From an uncultured Odoribacter sp. (lineage in GTDB: Bacteria; Bacteroidota; Bacteroidia; Bacteroidales; Marinifilaceae): a stretch of 64,000 nucleotides of DNA. The position numbers were made by a program, and so were the translations under genes. The notes beneath the pieces are model-generated. The model made no database searches. It was not told the origin of the DNA and saw only the letters and a list, made by a program, of their open reading frames with translations. The DNA lies in assembly GCA_910578985.1 (NCBI GenBank), contig CAJTSF010000001.1, positions 186,001-250,000 of the forward strand. Reading direction: 5' to 3'. Shown in pieces: positions 44,201 to 52,875 of this stretch (its first letter is position 1; each line of letters starts with the position of its first letter).

Positions 44201-44688
44201 CGAAATACGGCAAATACATGAAGCAGATTTCAGCCCGGGTGGCAGAGATGGAACAATCCGATATTTTCGATTTTGAAAAAAGAGGAGGGTGCGAATGGAA
44301 CATCGACGGGGAAAAAATCGTATTAGGCATGGAGGATGTGGAGATTCTTTCGGAAGACATCCCGGGCTGGCTGGTCGCCAATGAAGGACGATTGACGGTA
44401 GCACTGGATGTGAATGTGACGAAAGAGCTGAAAGAGGAGGGCATCGCCAGGGAGTTAATCAACCGCATCCAGAACCTGCGGAAAGAGAGTGATTTCGACG
44501 TGACGGACAAAATCTCGTTGGAGATCGGACGGCACGAAGAGATTACGGAGGCGGTCGAACATTTCGAAGCGTATATTTCCAGTCAGGTACTGGCAGAGAA
44601 AATTACGCTGACCGACACGCGGGACGAACAGGCGAAAGAGGTGGAAATCGATGAAATACGTACATTTATCAGAATTGAAAAACTATAA
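41260..44688 (+). CDS. ileS: Isoleucyl-tRNA synthetase
   Basis: 1142 residues. The HIGH motif appears as GMPGIHH in FEGPPSANGMPGIHHVIART, and the KMSKS loop as KGNKMSKRLGN (about residues 687-697). The editing domain carries FLAWTTTPWTLPSNTALAVG. The length and the C-terminal region without a zinc-finger Cys cluster fit the longer, eukaryote-like IleRS type rather than the ~940-residue E. coli type. First gene of a run ileS - DksA-like - lspA with 4- and 10-nt gaps. Confidence 0.97.
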   Translation: MNEKFPEYKGLNLSEVNKEILGNWQKEDTFKMSMKTREGHPAFVFFEGPPSANGMPGIHHVIARTLKDVICRYKTLQGFQVERKAGWDTHGLPVELGVEKKLGITKEAIGKSISVAEYNRECRSEVMKFTKEWEELTQRMGYWVDMENPYITYDNRYIETLWYLLKKLYDKGFLYKGYTIQPYSPAAGTGLSTHELNQPGCYRDVKDTTCTAQFKVVRNEQSEKLFAHGGEVYFLAWTTTPWTLPSNTALAVGPNITYEVVKTFNPYTSLPVTVVLAKDRFNAYFNPKAEGLALADYKEGDKLIPYEKAGEFKGTELVGIRYEQLMPWMRPDGDAFRVIAGDYVTTEDGTGIVHIAPTFGADDARVAKAAGIAPMLLVDKEGNTQPMVDKRGRLFVLEEMDGEYVANHVNKELYGEYAGRYVKNAYDPALTEEDTTLDIDLSVMLKKENKAFKVEKHEHNYPHCWRTDKPVLYYPLDSWFIKTTAVRDRMIELNKTINWKPASTGEGRFGKWLENLVDWNLSRSRYWGTPLPIWISEDGSEQKCIGSVAELMEEIEKSIAAGFMTKNPYEGFQTGVYTKENYDKIDLHRPYVDDIVLVSPTGKKMMREKDLIDVWFDSGAMPYAQLHYPFEHREEIENGVRFPADFIAEGVDQTRGWFFTLHAIATMAFDSVAFRNIISNGLVLDAKGNKMSKRLGNAVDPFATIEEHGSDPLRWYMITNSQPWDNLKFDIAGVDEVKRKFFGTLYNTYGFFALYANVDRFRYAEKEVPVAKRPEIDRWILSLLNSLVKEVTEAYEKYEPTRAGRAIQDFVVENLSNWYVRLSRKRYWGGDYSQDKISAYQTLYTCLETVAVLASPIAPFYMDKLYRDLNSVTGRFSGSVHLADFPEADDALIDRALEERMELAQQISSMVLGLRRKVQLRVRQPLSKLIVPILNEEMVKQLDAVKPIILSEVNVKELEYITDTTGVLVKRIKPNFKTLGPKYGKYMKQISARVAEMEQSDIFDFEKRGGCEWNIDGEKIVLGMEDVEILSEDIPGWLVANEGRLTVALDVNVTKELKEEGIARELINRIQNLRKESDFDVTDKISLEIGRHEEITEAVEHFEAYISSQVLAEKITLTDTRDEQAKEVEIDEIRTFIRIEKL

Positions 44689-44692
44689 TGCC

Positions 44693-45073
44693 ATGACAGA
44701 AAAAACAAGATACACGGATGAAGAGCTCCAAGAGTTCAAAGAACTGATTCTGGAGAAGCTCGAAAAAGCCCGCAGGGATTACGATGCCCTGAAAGCGTCC
44801 CTCTCGGGAAGCGACGGGAACGATATCGCCGACACCAGCCCCACGTTCAAGGTGCTGGAAGAAGGCGCTTCCGTCTTGTCGAAAGAAGAAGCGGGACGCC
44901 TTGCCCAACGGCAGGCGAAGTTCATCGCCCATTTGGAGGCTGCCCTTGTGCGGGTGGAAAACAAGACCTACGGCATTTGCCGCCTGACAGGGAAACTGAT
45001 CCCGAAAGACCGGTTGCGCGCCGTGCCCCATGCCACGTTGAGCGTAGAGGCAAAAGAAAACGGAAAAGCATAA
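44693..45073 (+). CDS. TraR/DksA-family regulator lacking the zinc-finger cysteines
   Basis: 126 residues from the ATG at 44693, 4 nt after ileS. The N-terminal coiled coil (DEELQEFKELILEKLEKARR) and C-terminal globular segment (YGICRLTGKLIPKDRLRAVP HATLS) fit the DksA group. Only one of the usual four zinc Cys remains (in GICRLTG), which is common in Bacteroidetes members. Likely binds RNA polymerase through the secondary channel and modulates initiation; targets unknown. The tight linkage to ileS and lspA is conserved-looking. Confidence 0.9.
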   Translation: MTEKTRYTDEELQEFKELILEKLEKARRDYDALKASLSGSDGNDIADTSPTFKVLEEGASVLSKEEAGRLAQRQAKFIAHLEAALVRVENKTYGICRLTGKLIPKDRLRAVPHATLSVEAKENGKA

Positions 45074-45083
45074 CGTGCCCTCT

Positions 45084-45704
45084 ATGAATCTGCGCAATAA
45101 GCTCATCCTGTTCGCCGGGGCTTTGTTAATCATCGACCAGGCGGTCAAGATATGGATTAAAACCCACCTGATGCTGGGCGAGGAGATTGTCGTGTTCGAC
45201 TGGTTCCGGCTCCTGTTTGTGGAAAACAACGGCATGGCGTTCGGCATGGAATTCAGCGACGGGAAGTTCGGGAAATTGTTCCTGAGCCTCTTCCGCATCG
45301 TCGCCGTGGGGGGCATCGGGTGGTATATCACCCGGCTGTTCAAAAACCATGCCCCTACGGGCGTGCTGTTCGCCTTCACGATGATCGGCTGCGGTGCCGT
45401 CGGGAACATCATCGACAGCCTGTTCTACGGTCTGATCTTCGACGGAAGCCTATACCAGGTGGCCACGCTGTTCCCGGAAGAAGGCGGGTACGCTTCCTTC
45501 CTGCACGGACGAGTGGTCGATATGCTCTATTTCCCGCTCATTGAGGGGCATTTCCCATCGTGGCTGCCGATATGGGGCGGAGAACATTTCATTTTCTTCC
45601 GACCGGTATTCAATCTGGCGGACTCCTACATTACCATCGGGGTATTGATGCTGCTTCTTTTTTACCGGAAATTCTTCTCGGAAAAACAGGAAGAGCAACA
45701 TTAA
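45084..45704 (+). CDS. lspA: Lipoprotein signal peptidase (signal peptidase II)
   Basis: 206 residues from the ATG at 45084 (a GTG at 45075 is in frame but less likely). Four membrane helices. The catalytic aspartates are Asp111 in GAVGNIIDS and Asp180 in FNLADSYI. It is about 40 residues longer than the E. coli enzyme because of the insert between the two Asp motifs, which is usual in Bacteroidetes. It cleaves lipoprotein signal peptides at the inner membrane. Confidence 0.95.
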   Translation: MNLRNKLILFAGALLIIDQAVKIWIKTHLMLGEEIVVFDWFRLLFVENNGMAFGMEFSDGKFGKLFLSLFRIVAVGGIGWYITRLFKNHAPTGVLFAFTMIGCGAVGNIIDSLFYGLIFDGSLYQVATLFPEEGGYASFLHGRVVDMLYFPLIEGHFPSWLPIWGGEHFIFFRPVFNLADSYITIGVLMLLLFYRKFFSEKQEEQH

Positions 45705-45791
45705 TCGACCGAATATGCCTCGACCTTCCTCGGAAGAAATCGGAAAAATGCTGGAGGCATTATAAAAACAAAAACTCATTTGTGTGTATGG

Positions 45792-45828
45792 CATGCCATC
45801 GACCCGAAGGTCAATGGCATGTTTTTTG
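45792..45828 (+). terminator. Rho-independent terminator after lspA
   Basis: CATGCCATCGACC (45792-45804) pairs with GGTCAATGGCATG (45809-45821), one mismatch, CGAA loop, then six Ts. Confidence 0.82.
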
Positions 45829-45930
45829 GGACAGGAAAGGGAGGGGTAAAGAGAGAAACAAGTGTTAATTACAGTTCAGCTACGATTCAATTATGACAAG
45901 AAACCATTTCAAACCATATTGTAAATCTAT

Positions 45931-45957
45931 TAAAAGCTTATTCTTGGTATAAGCTTT
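45931..45957. repeat. Perfect 10-bp inverted repeat in the lspA-topA gap
   Basis: AAAAGCTTAT and ATAAGCTTTT flank a 7-nt loop. It lies in the 428-nt gap 45705-46132, which otherwise holds only the lspA terminator and the topA promoter; no gene is visible. It may be a second, weaker terminator (TTTT at the end of the stem) or a binding site. Confidence 0.55.
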
Positions 45958-46101
45958 TATCCGTAGAAGAACCGTAAGTAAACCGTAATTATCTCATGAT
46001 TCATCCCTTTCCTATTCATCCAATTGTCCTTATATTGGCAATATTCGGACAGGAAAATATTTTAAGGAGGGAAAGTTTTTTTCAGTTCCTACTTTTTTTC
46101 G

Positions 46102-46109
46102 TAGGTTTG
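46102..46109 (+). promoter_or_regulatory. Promoter -7 box (TAGGTTTG) for topA
   Basis: The plus strand reads TAGGTTTG, 24 nt before the topA ATG. Confidence 0.55.
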
Positions 46110-46132
46110 CACCTTGATTTTGATTAGAGCAT

Positions 46133-48484
46133 ATGATTGAGAATTTAGTGATAGTCGAGTCTCCGGCGAAAGCGAAAACCATAGAGAAATTTTTGGGAAA
46201 AGGGTTCACGGTGAAATCCAGTTTCGGACACATCCGGGACTTGGAGAAGAAGGACTTGGGAATAGATATCGAGCGTGATTTTCTGCCGAAGTATGAGATT
46301 TCGGCGGACAAGAAAGCGGTGGTGAAAGAGCTGAAAGCGCTGGCGAAGGAGGCACGGACAGTGTGGCTGGCTTCCGATGAGGACCGCGAGGGGGAAGCCA
46401 TCGCGTGGCACCTGTTCGAGGTGCTGGGACTGAAGGCGGAGCACACGAAGCGCATCGTGTTCCACGAGATCACGAAGGATGCCATCCTGCATGCCATCGA
46501 ACATCCGAGGGACATCGACCGCCACCTGGTGGACGCGCAGCAGGCACGGCGGGTGCTGGACCGGCTGGTGGGCTTCGAGGTGTCGCCGGTGTTGTGGAAA
46601 AAAGTGAAGCCATCGCTGTCGGCGGGACGCGTGCAGTCGGTGGCGGTGAAACTGATTGTGGAGCGGGAGCGGGAAATCAACGCGTTCAAGGAGCAGGGCT
46701 ATTACCGGGTGACGGGGCAGTTCCGGACGCCGGAAGGCGTCAGCCTCCAGGCGGAAGCGCAGGAGCGGTTCGGCACGCGGGAGGAGACGGAGCGCTATCT
46801 GGAGGCGTGCCGCGGGGCGGTGTTCATGGTGAAAAACGTGGAGACGAAACCGACGGTGCGGAAGCCGGCACCGCCTTTCACGACTTCGACACTGCAACAG
46901 GAGGCGTCGCGAAAACTGGGGTTCTCCGTTTCGCAGACCATGACGGTGGCGCAGAAGTTGTACGAGCACGGATTCATCACCTATATGCGTACCGACTCGG
47001 TGAACCTGTCGGACCTGGCGATACGTTCCGCGAAAGCGGTGATTTGCTCGACGATGGGCGAGGCTTATTCGCATGCGCGCAATTTCGCCACGAAGACCAA
47101 GGGGGCGCAGGAGGCGCACGAAGCCATCCGCCCCACCTATATGGACCGTACCTCCATCGAGGGGGACCGCAATGAGCAGCAGCTGTATGAACTGATATAC
47201 AAGCGCACGCTGGCATCGCAGATGGCGGACGCGCAACTGGAACGCACGAATATCGCCATCGGGGTATCGACGCATCCCGTGTCGTTTGTCGCCACGGGCG
47301 AGGTGGTGGTGTTCGACGGCTTCCTGCGGATGTACATGGAGTCGCACGACGAGGAGACGGAGGATGAACAGGCCGCCCTGCTGCCCGCCTTAGGCAAAGG
47401 GGAGACGCTGGAGCGTTCCGTCGTCCAGGCGCAGGAGCAGTTCACACAGCATCCGCCGCGGTACACAGAGGCAAGCCTCGTGAAGAAGATGGAGGCGCTT
47501 GGCATCGGACGTCCTTCGACGTATGCGCCGACAATCACGACCATCCAGAACCGGGGATATATCATCCGCGAGTCGCGGGACGGGGAGGAGAGGAGCGTGG
47601 AGACGATGGAACTGAAAGGGGAGGAAGTACGCACAAAGAAAAGCAAAAAGACGTTCGGGGCGGAGAAGAAGAAGCTGTTCCCGTCGGACATGGGGATGGT
47701 GGTGACGGATTTCCTGTCCGCCCATTTCAAGAATATCATGGATTACAATTTCACCGCCCGGGCGGAGGAGGCGCTGGACGACGTGGCGGAAGGAACGGTG
47801 GAATGGCAGAAGATGATCGGGGAGTTCTATACCCCGTTCCACCAGAATGTGGAGGATACGCTGAAAAACTCGGAACGCAACAGCGGGGAGCGCCTCCTCG
47901 GCAGCCATCCGGAAACGGGCGAGCCGGTGAGCGTGCGCATCGGACGGTTCGGCCCCATCGCCCAAATCGGCGAGGGAGAGGGCGTGCGGTACGCGGGGTT
48001 GCGGAAAGGGCAACTGATGGAGACCGTCACGCTGAAGGAGGCGTTGGAGCTGTTCCGGTTCCCGCGCCGGCTGGGAGAGTATGAGGAGAAAGAGGTGTCG
48101 GTGGGCATCGGGCGGTTCGGTCCCTATATCAAGCACAACGGGGTGTTCGTCTCGCTGAAGAAAGGGGTGGACGACCCGGCGACGGTGACGCTGGAAACCG
48201 CTGTCGAACGTATCCTCGAGAAACGGGAGCAGGAGCAGAACAAGCTGATTCAGGAGTTCGAGGGCGGAATACGCATCCTGAAAGGACGGTTCGGCCCTTA
48301 TATTTCCTATAACAAAACCAATTACCGAATTCCGAAGACCCAGAATCCGGAGGAATTGACCTTGGAGAAGTGCCTGGAGCTCATCGAACAGGAGGAGGGC
48401 AAGAAGGGCAAAAAGAAAGCGCCCGCCAAGAAAGCGGCGGCGAAAAAGACAACCGCCCGGACGAGCAGCAAGAAAAAAGAGTAA
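46133..48484 (+). CDS. topA: DNA topoisomerase I
   Basis: 783 residues. An N-terminal Toprim domain (NLVIVESPAKAKTIEKFLG; ASDEDREGEAIAWHL) is followed by the TOP1A core with the catalytic Tyr284 in TYMRTDSVNLS. Instead of Cys4 zinc fingers the C-terminus has repeated GRFGPY-type units (IGRFGPIAQ, IGRFGPYIKH, GRFGPYISYN) and a Lys/Ala-rich tail. Relaxes negative supercoils. Transcribed alone from its own promoter. Confidence 0.97.
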   Translation: MIENLVIVESPAKAKTIEKFLGKGFTVKSSFGHIRDLEKKDLGIDIERDFLPKYEISADKKAVVKELKALAKEARTVWLASDEDREGEAIAWHLFEVLGLKAEHTKRIVFHEITKDAILHAIEHPRDIDRHLVDAQQARRVLDRLVGFEVSPVLWKKVKPSLSAGRVQSVAVKLIVEREREINAFKEQGYYRVTGQFRTPEGVSLQAEAQERFGTREETERYLEACRGAVFMVKNVETKPTVRKPAPPFTTSTLQQEASRKLGFSVSQTMTVAQKLYEHGFITYMRTDSVNLSDLAIRSAKAVICSTMGEAYSHARNFATKTKGAQEAHEAIRPTYMDRTSIEGDRNEQQLYELIYKRTLASQMADAQLERTNIAIGVSTHPVSFVATGEVVVFDGFLRMYMESHDEETEDEQAALLPALGKGETLERSVVQAQEQFTQHPPRYTEASLVKKMEALGIGRPSTYAPTITTIQNRGYIIRESRDGEERSVETMELKGEEVRTKKSKKTFGAEKKKLFPSDMGMVVTDFLSAHFKNIMDYNFTARAEEALDDVAEGTVEWQKMIGEFYTPFHQNVEDTLKNSERNSGERLLGSHPETGEPVSVRIGRFGPIAQIGEGEGVRYAGLRKGQLMETVTLKEALELFRFPRRLGEYEEKEVSVGIGRFGPYIKHNGVFVSLKKGVDDPATVTLETAVERILEKREQEQNKLIQEFEGGIRILKGRFGPYISYNKTNYRIPKTQNPEELTLEKCLELIEQEEGKKGKKKAPAKKAAAKKTTARTSSKKKE

Positions 48485-48503
48485 TAAATAAACAAAACAA
48501 ATG

Positions 48504-48535
48504 TTTGCACGCGAAGGCGTTTTTTATTACCTTCG
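48504..48535 (+). promoter_or_regulatory. Promoter (TTTG-N20-TACCTTCG) for the PpiD-like gene
   Basis: TTTG at 48504-48507 and TACCTTCG at 48528-48535 with a 20-nt spacer; one mismatch in the -7 box. Confidence 0.5.
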
Positions 48536-48579
48536 TACCCTTGAAAAGAAAATTGTCAAAAACATCAAACAATTAATAA

Positions 48580-50700
48580 ATGGCAGCATTACAAACAATC
48601 AGGGACCGCGGCGGCTTGCTCATCAGTATCGTCATCGGTCTTGCCCTGGCAGCATTCATCATCGGAGACGCGTTGAGCTCCGGTTCCAGCGTGTTTAACA
48701 GCGAACGCAACCAAGCGGGCGAAATCGCCGGCGAGAGCGTGTCCATCATGGATTACCAGAATATGGTGGGCCAGCAAGAGGAATTAATCAAAGCCATGAA
48801 CGGGCTGAGCGCCTTGAACGAGGAGCAGCAGACGATGCTCCGCAACAATATCTGGCAGCAGCTGGTGATGACGAAACTGATGGATGCGGAGTACGAGGAA
48901 ATCGGGCTGGGAGTGAGCAGCGAGGAGTTGTACGACATCATGCTGGGCGACAATATGAGCCCCTCCATCCGCCAACTTTTCGCCGACCCGACCACAGGGA
49001 CGGTGGACAAGGAACGGGCACGCACCATCGTGAGCCAGATTCTGGAGTCGCCGGACCAGGGACAGAAAGCCTATTGGCTGAACATGGAGAAAGAAATCGG
49101 AGAGAACCGCAAATTGACCAAATACCACGATCTGGTGGGCAAAGCCCTGTTCATCACCGACGAGCAAGCCACAGAGAATGCGGCAGGAAACGTTTCGAAA
49201 GCGGATATCAGCTATATCGTGAAGAATTACAATACCATCGACGATTCGACGATTTCCATCAGCAACAAGGAGATTGAGACCTATTACCAGGAGAATCAGG
49301 CGAGGTTTCAGCAGGAGGAGTCGCGGCGCATCGCTTACGTCAATTTCGACATCGACCCTTCCGGAGAAGATTATGCCGAAACGGAGAAGGCGGTGGCGGA
49401 ACTGGTGGATGAATTTGCCGCCAGCGACGAGCCGATGGAGTTCGTGAACCTGACTTCCGACCGGAAAGCCGATTTGGCTTACTACAAGAAGAGCGAATTG
49501 GGGAACGACAGTGTGGCGAACTATCTCTTCGCACACAAGGGGAAAGTGTACGGTCCTTATTTAGAGAACAACGCCTACAAGATTTCCCGCGTGGGAAGCG
49601 TGAAGATGTTGCCGGACTCGGTACGGGCACGCCATATCCTGATTGCCCCGCAGAACAATAACTATGCCCAAGCCAAAGCCGTGGCGGACAGCCTGGCGAA
49701 CCTGCTGAAGAAAGGCGCCAACTTCGAGCAGCTGGCACGCGCGAACTCCACGGACCAGAATTCCGCCGTGAACGGGGGCGACCTGGGTTGGTTCAACCAG
49801 CGGACGATGGTGCAGCCGTTCAGCGATACGGTTTTCTTTGCGAAGAGAAATGAAATCAAGGTGGTGGTGACCCAGTTCGGGGCGCACGTGGTACAGGTGA
49901 CACAGCGGGCTAAACCGGTGGAAAAAATCCAGGTGGCTACCATCGAGAAAGAGATTACCCCGTCGAACAAGACGACGAACAAGATTTATAACGATGCCCG
50001 CCATTTCGCCAGCCAAATCGCCAACGCGGAGGATTTCAACAAGCAAGCCGAAGAGCAGGGGCTGACGAAGCGCATCGCGACGGTGAACAAAAACGACAAG
50101 ACCATCGCCGGCATGGATAACGCACGGGATATGATCCGCCAGATTTACCTGGCTGAGGAGCCGGGCTTGGTGAAGACGACGGATGAGTCGATTATCTTCA
50201 CGAACGGCAATAAGTATACCGTCGCCATACTGACCCAAATCGACGAGGAGGGCACGACTCCCATCCGGCAGGTGTCCGCCACCATCAAGCGCATCCTGAT
50301 GCAGCAGAAGAAGGCGGAGTTGCTGAAGAAAGAGCTGGCGGGCCTGATGAGCGGAAGTGAAAGCCTGCTGTCGGTGGCACAGAAAGCCGGCGTGGATGTG
50401 AAAGAGGCTGCCGAGGTTTCGTTCAACTCTTTCCAGATTCCTGGCGCAGGCATCGAGCCGAGAGTCATTGCCGCCGCTTCCGTAACGGAGCAGGGAAAAC
50501 TGTCAATGCCCATCGAAGGAAACCAGGGCGTGTACGTGCTGATGGTGAACAGCCGCACGAACGAGGAGGTGACTCCGGAAATGGTGCAGGAAGCCCGCAC
50601 GAATATGACGCAAATGAATCTCTACCGCGCGAATTACCAAGCCGTACAGGCGATTATCAAGCACGGAGAGGTGAAAGACCAACGGTATAAGTTCTATTAA
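48580..50700 (+). CDS. PpiD-like periplasmic peptidyl-prolyl isomerase / SurA N-terminal chaperone
   Basis: 706 residues. A single N-terminal membrane anchor (LLISIVIGLALAAFIIGDAL) is followed by a SurA/PpiD-type chaperone region (GESVSIMDYQNMVGQQEELI) and a parvulin-type PPIase domain near residues 345-450 (VRARHILIAP; GGDLGWFNQRTMVQPF; FGAHVVQVTQR). The rest is helical and chaperone-like. It should face the periplasm and help fold outer-membrane proteins. It ends at a strong hairpin terminator. Confidence 0.92.
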   Translation: MAALQTIRDRGGLLISIVIGLALAAFIIGDALSSGSSVFNSERNQAGEIAGESVSIMDYQNMVGQQEELIKAMNGLSALNEEQQTMLRNNIWQQLVMTKLMDAEYEEIGLGVSSEELYDIMLGDNMSPSIRQLFADPTTGTVDKERARTIVSQILESPDQGQKAYWLNMEKEIGENRKLTKYHDLVGKALFITDEQATENAAGNVSKADISYIVKNYNTIDDSTISISNKEIETYYQENQARFQQEESRRIAYVNFDIDPSGEDYAETEKAVAELVDEFAASDEPMEFVNLTSDRKADLAYYKKSELGNDSVANYLFAHKGKVYGPYLENNAYKISRVGSVKMLPDSVRARHILIAPQNNNYAQAKAVADSLANLLKKGANFEQLARANSTDQNSAVNGGDLGWFNQRTMVQPFSDTVFFAKRNEIKVVVTQFGAHVVQVTQRAKPVEKIQVATIEKEITPSNKTTNKIYNDARHFASQIANAEDFNKQAEEQGLTKRIATVNKNDKTIAGMDNARDMIRQIYLAEEPGLVKTTDESIIFTNGNKYTVAILTQIDEEGTTPIRQVSATIKRILMQQKKAELLKKELAGLMSGSESLLSVAQKAGVDVKEAAEVSFNSFQIPGAGIEPRVIAAASVTEQGKLSMPIEGNQGVYVLMVNSRTNEEVTPEMVQEARTNMTQMNLYRANYQAVQAIIKHGEVKDQRYKFY

Positions 50701-50723
50701 GAGGAACGCCGGAAATAACCGCA

Positions 50724-50752
50724 GGGCAGATGTTCGCATCTGCCCTATTTTT
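50724..50752 (+). terminator. Rho-independent terminator after the PpiD-like gene
   Basis: GGGCAGATG and CATCTGCCC pair perfectly around a TTCG tetraloop (50724-50745), then TATTTTT. The stem end touches the stop codon of the convergent glycosyltransferase gene at 50745. Confidence 0.88.
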
Positions 50753-51881
50753 GTGCCTCTTCGTAAATTTCCATGATTTTCCCGGTCAGGTTGCTCCAGG
50801 AGAAATTCTTTTTCAGTTCGCGGGTTTCCGCCACGAATGCCGCCTCACGCGCGCCGTCGTAGAAATCGACAATGGCGTCGGCAATGGCTTGGGCGGTGGG
50901 GGGTACCACGTAGCCGGAGCGTTTGTCGGCGATGATTTCCGCCAGCCCCCCGACGTCGGTCACGAGCATCGGCTTGTCGAAATGATAGCCCACCTGGGTC
51001 ACTCCGCTCTGGGTGGCGGACTTGTAGGGCTGGACAATCAGGTCGGCAGCGCAGAAGTAACGGTTGATGCAATCGGAAGGGATGTAGTCGGTGTGCAGCA
51101 CCAGGCGGTCGTGCAGGCGATAGCGTTCCATCAATTCCTCGTAGCGTGCCCGGTTGCCGTAGTACTCCCCGGCGACAATCAACTTGACGGGCTTCCCGCG
51201 CAGGCGGTCGTCCGCCATGGCTTCGAGCAAGAGATCCAATCCTTTATATTCCCGGATGAAACCGAAAAAGAGGAGGTAACGGAACTCCGGGGAAAGTCCC
51301 AGCGCCTGTAGCGCCTCTTCGCGGGAAAGCAGCGCCCCGTAGTGGTCGTAGACAGGATGGGGGGCGAAACGCCGCACGGGATTCCGGAGGAAACGTTCCA
51401 AGTCGCGGAACACTTCCCGGGACATGGCAATGAAACCGTCCACCCCGCGGACAAAATAGCGGGTGAAGAGCGTGTCGCCGGGACGCTTCTCGTGGGGGAT
51501 GATGTTGTCGGCAATGCAGACCACCCGGGTGTGCCGGTTTTTGCGGGCTGCCCGGCAAACGGTCCCCAAGGCGGGTCCCATGAAAGGAAGCCAGTAGCGG
51601 ACGATGAGCAGGTCGGGCGAAAGGCGTTTCAATTCCCGCCCCACACGCCACCAGTTGAAAGGATTCACCGCATTGAGCTTCCTGAAAATTGCCAAGTCCG
51701 CCGGAGCGGGTTCGTCCGTGTATTGGGTTTTCCCGGGGAAAAGGAAAGCGGGATATTGCAAGGTAAACGTATATATCGACACCTCATGACCCTCTTTCCG
51801 CAGTTCTTCCGCCAGCCTTTCATTCAAGGCGGCAATGCCTCCCCGATAAGGATGGGCAGGACCCAAAATGACTATTTTCAT
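50745..51881 (-). CDS. GT4-family glycosyltransferase
   Basis: 378 residues from the ATG at 51881 (MKIVILGPAHPYRGGIA); the frame runs upstream to 51989 but across the divergent promoters. The GT-B fold shows the N-terminal GPAHPYRGGIAALNERLAEE and the C-terminal sugar-nucleotide site (YLLFFGFIREYKGLDLLLEA; VTDVGGLAEIIADKRSGYVV, with the EX7E-like region). Probably adds a hexose to a lipid-linked glycan on the cytoplasmic face. It is alone on its strand and divergent from a GT2 gene. Confidence 0.9.
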   Translation of the reverse strand: MKIVILGPAHPYRGGIAALNERLAEELRKEGHEVSIYTFTLQYPAFLFPGKTQYTDEPAPADLAIFRKLNAVNPFNWWRVGRELKRLSPDLLIVRYWLPFMGPALGTVCRAARKNRHTRVVCIADNIIPHEKRPGDTLFTRYFVRGVDGFIAMSREVFRDLERFLRNPVRRFAPHPVYDHYGALLSREEALQALGLSPEFRYLLFFGFIREYKGLDLLLEAMADDRLRGKPVKLIVAGEYYGNRARYEELMERYRLHDRLVLHTDYIPSDCINRYFCAADLIVQPYKSATQSGVTQVGYHFDKPMLVTDVGGLAEIIADKRSGYVVPPTAQAIADAIVDFYDGAREAAFVAETRELKKNFSWSNLTGKIMEIYEEAQK

Positions 51882-51903
51882 AAAGCAAACTCTAAAATAC
51901 AAC

Positions 51904-51935
51904 CAAAAGTAGTAAATTTTATTACCTTTGGCAAA
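51904..51935 (-). promoter_or_regulatory. Full promoter (TTTG-N20-TACTTTTG) for the GT4 gene
   Basis: On the minus strand TTTG (51935-51932) and TACTTTTG (51911-51904) are 20 nt apart. It overlaps the opposing promoter box at 51923-51930, so the two genes compete for polymerase. Confidence 0.65.
51923..51930 (+). promoter_or_regulatory. Promoter -7 box (TACCTTTG) for the GT2 gene
   Basis: The plus strand reads TACCTTTG, 28 nt before the ATG at 51958, within the opposing promoter's spacer. Confidence 0.55.
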
Positions 51936-51957
51936 CAAAAACAGCGAGTATGTTGCC

Positions 51958-52872
51958 ATGAGCATTGAAATTTCCATCATCATCTGCACCTACAACCGGG
52001 AGCAATACATCTACCGGACGCTCGAGCATATCGCAGGGAATCCGTTCCCCGCGGAACGGTTTGAAATCGTGCTGGTGAACAACAACAGCACGGACCATAC
52101 GGAGAGCGAGTGCCAGAGATTCCGGGAGACTTATCCGTCCCTGAACTTCCATTATGTCATGGAAGTCAAGCAAGGATTGTCCCATGCCCGCAATCGGGGT
52201 ATCCGTGAAAGCCGAGGAGAAACGCTGGTGTTCCTGGACGACGACGCTTTTGCGGAGGGAGACTATCTGCAACGACTGTCCTCCTACTTGCATAGCTACC
52301 CGGATGCCGCGGCATTCGGAGGAAAAATCACCCCGCTGTTCGAAAGCGGGCAGACGCCCCCATGGTTAGGGAAATGGAGTTACAGCTGGGTGTCCGCGCT
52401 TGACAAGGGGACGCAGGTCTGCCTGTTCAAAGGGAAATCGTACCCCATCGGCGCCAACATGGGCATCAAACGGCATGCCGTGCCCGCGGGGGAGTTCAAC
52501 ATTGCCCTGGGACGCAACAAAAACAACCTGATGGGAGGGGAAGAAAAGGATATATTCAACCGCATCAAGGCAGCCCAGGGGAAGATATACTATTTCCCCC
52601 GGCTCAGGGTCACCCATGTCATTCCCGAGCGCCGCACCACCCGGGAATACATCCGCCAGTTGGCCGAAGGCGTCGGGAAGAGCGAGCGGCTCCGCACGCA
52701 AGGCATCTCACGCTGCGCCTACCTGAAAAGCCTATTGATGGAAGGAGTCAAGTGGGGGGCAACGCTTCTGCTGTGGGTGCGTTACGCCATAGGCGGAACG
52801 CCGCAAAAAGGAAATATGCTCGTCTATTTCCGCCGGTATGTCAGTAAATATTTATGGTGTTCTAAGCTCTAA
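51958..52872 (+). CDS. GT2-family glycosyltransferase
   Basis: 304 residues from the ATG at 51958 (MSIEISIIICTYNREQYIYR). GT-A features: VNNNSTDHT, LSHARNRGIRESRGETLVFL and the metal-binding DDD at the end of that strand; GANMGIKRHAVPAGEF with GGEEKDIFNRIK is the acceptor-side ED motif. One possible C-terminal amphipathic or membrane segment (WGATLLLWVRYAIGG). It is followed 3 nt later by the next glycosyltransferase gene. Confidence 0.92.
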   Translation: MSIEISIIICTYNREQYIYRTLEHIAGNPFPAERFEIVLVNNNSTDHTESECQRFRETYPSLNFHYVMEVKQGLSHARNRGIRESRGETLVFLDDDAFAEGDYLQRLSSYLHSYPDAAAFGGKITPLFESGQTPPWLGKWSYSWVSALDKGTQVCLFKGKSYPIGANMGIKRHAVPAGEFNIALGRNKNNLMGGEEKDIFNRIKAAQGKIYYFPRLRVTHVIPERRTTREYIRQLAEGVGKSERLRTQGISRCAYLKSLLMEGVKWGATLLLWVRYAIGGTPQKGNMLVYFRRYVSKYLWCSKL

Positions 52873-52875
52873 ACT

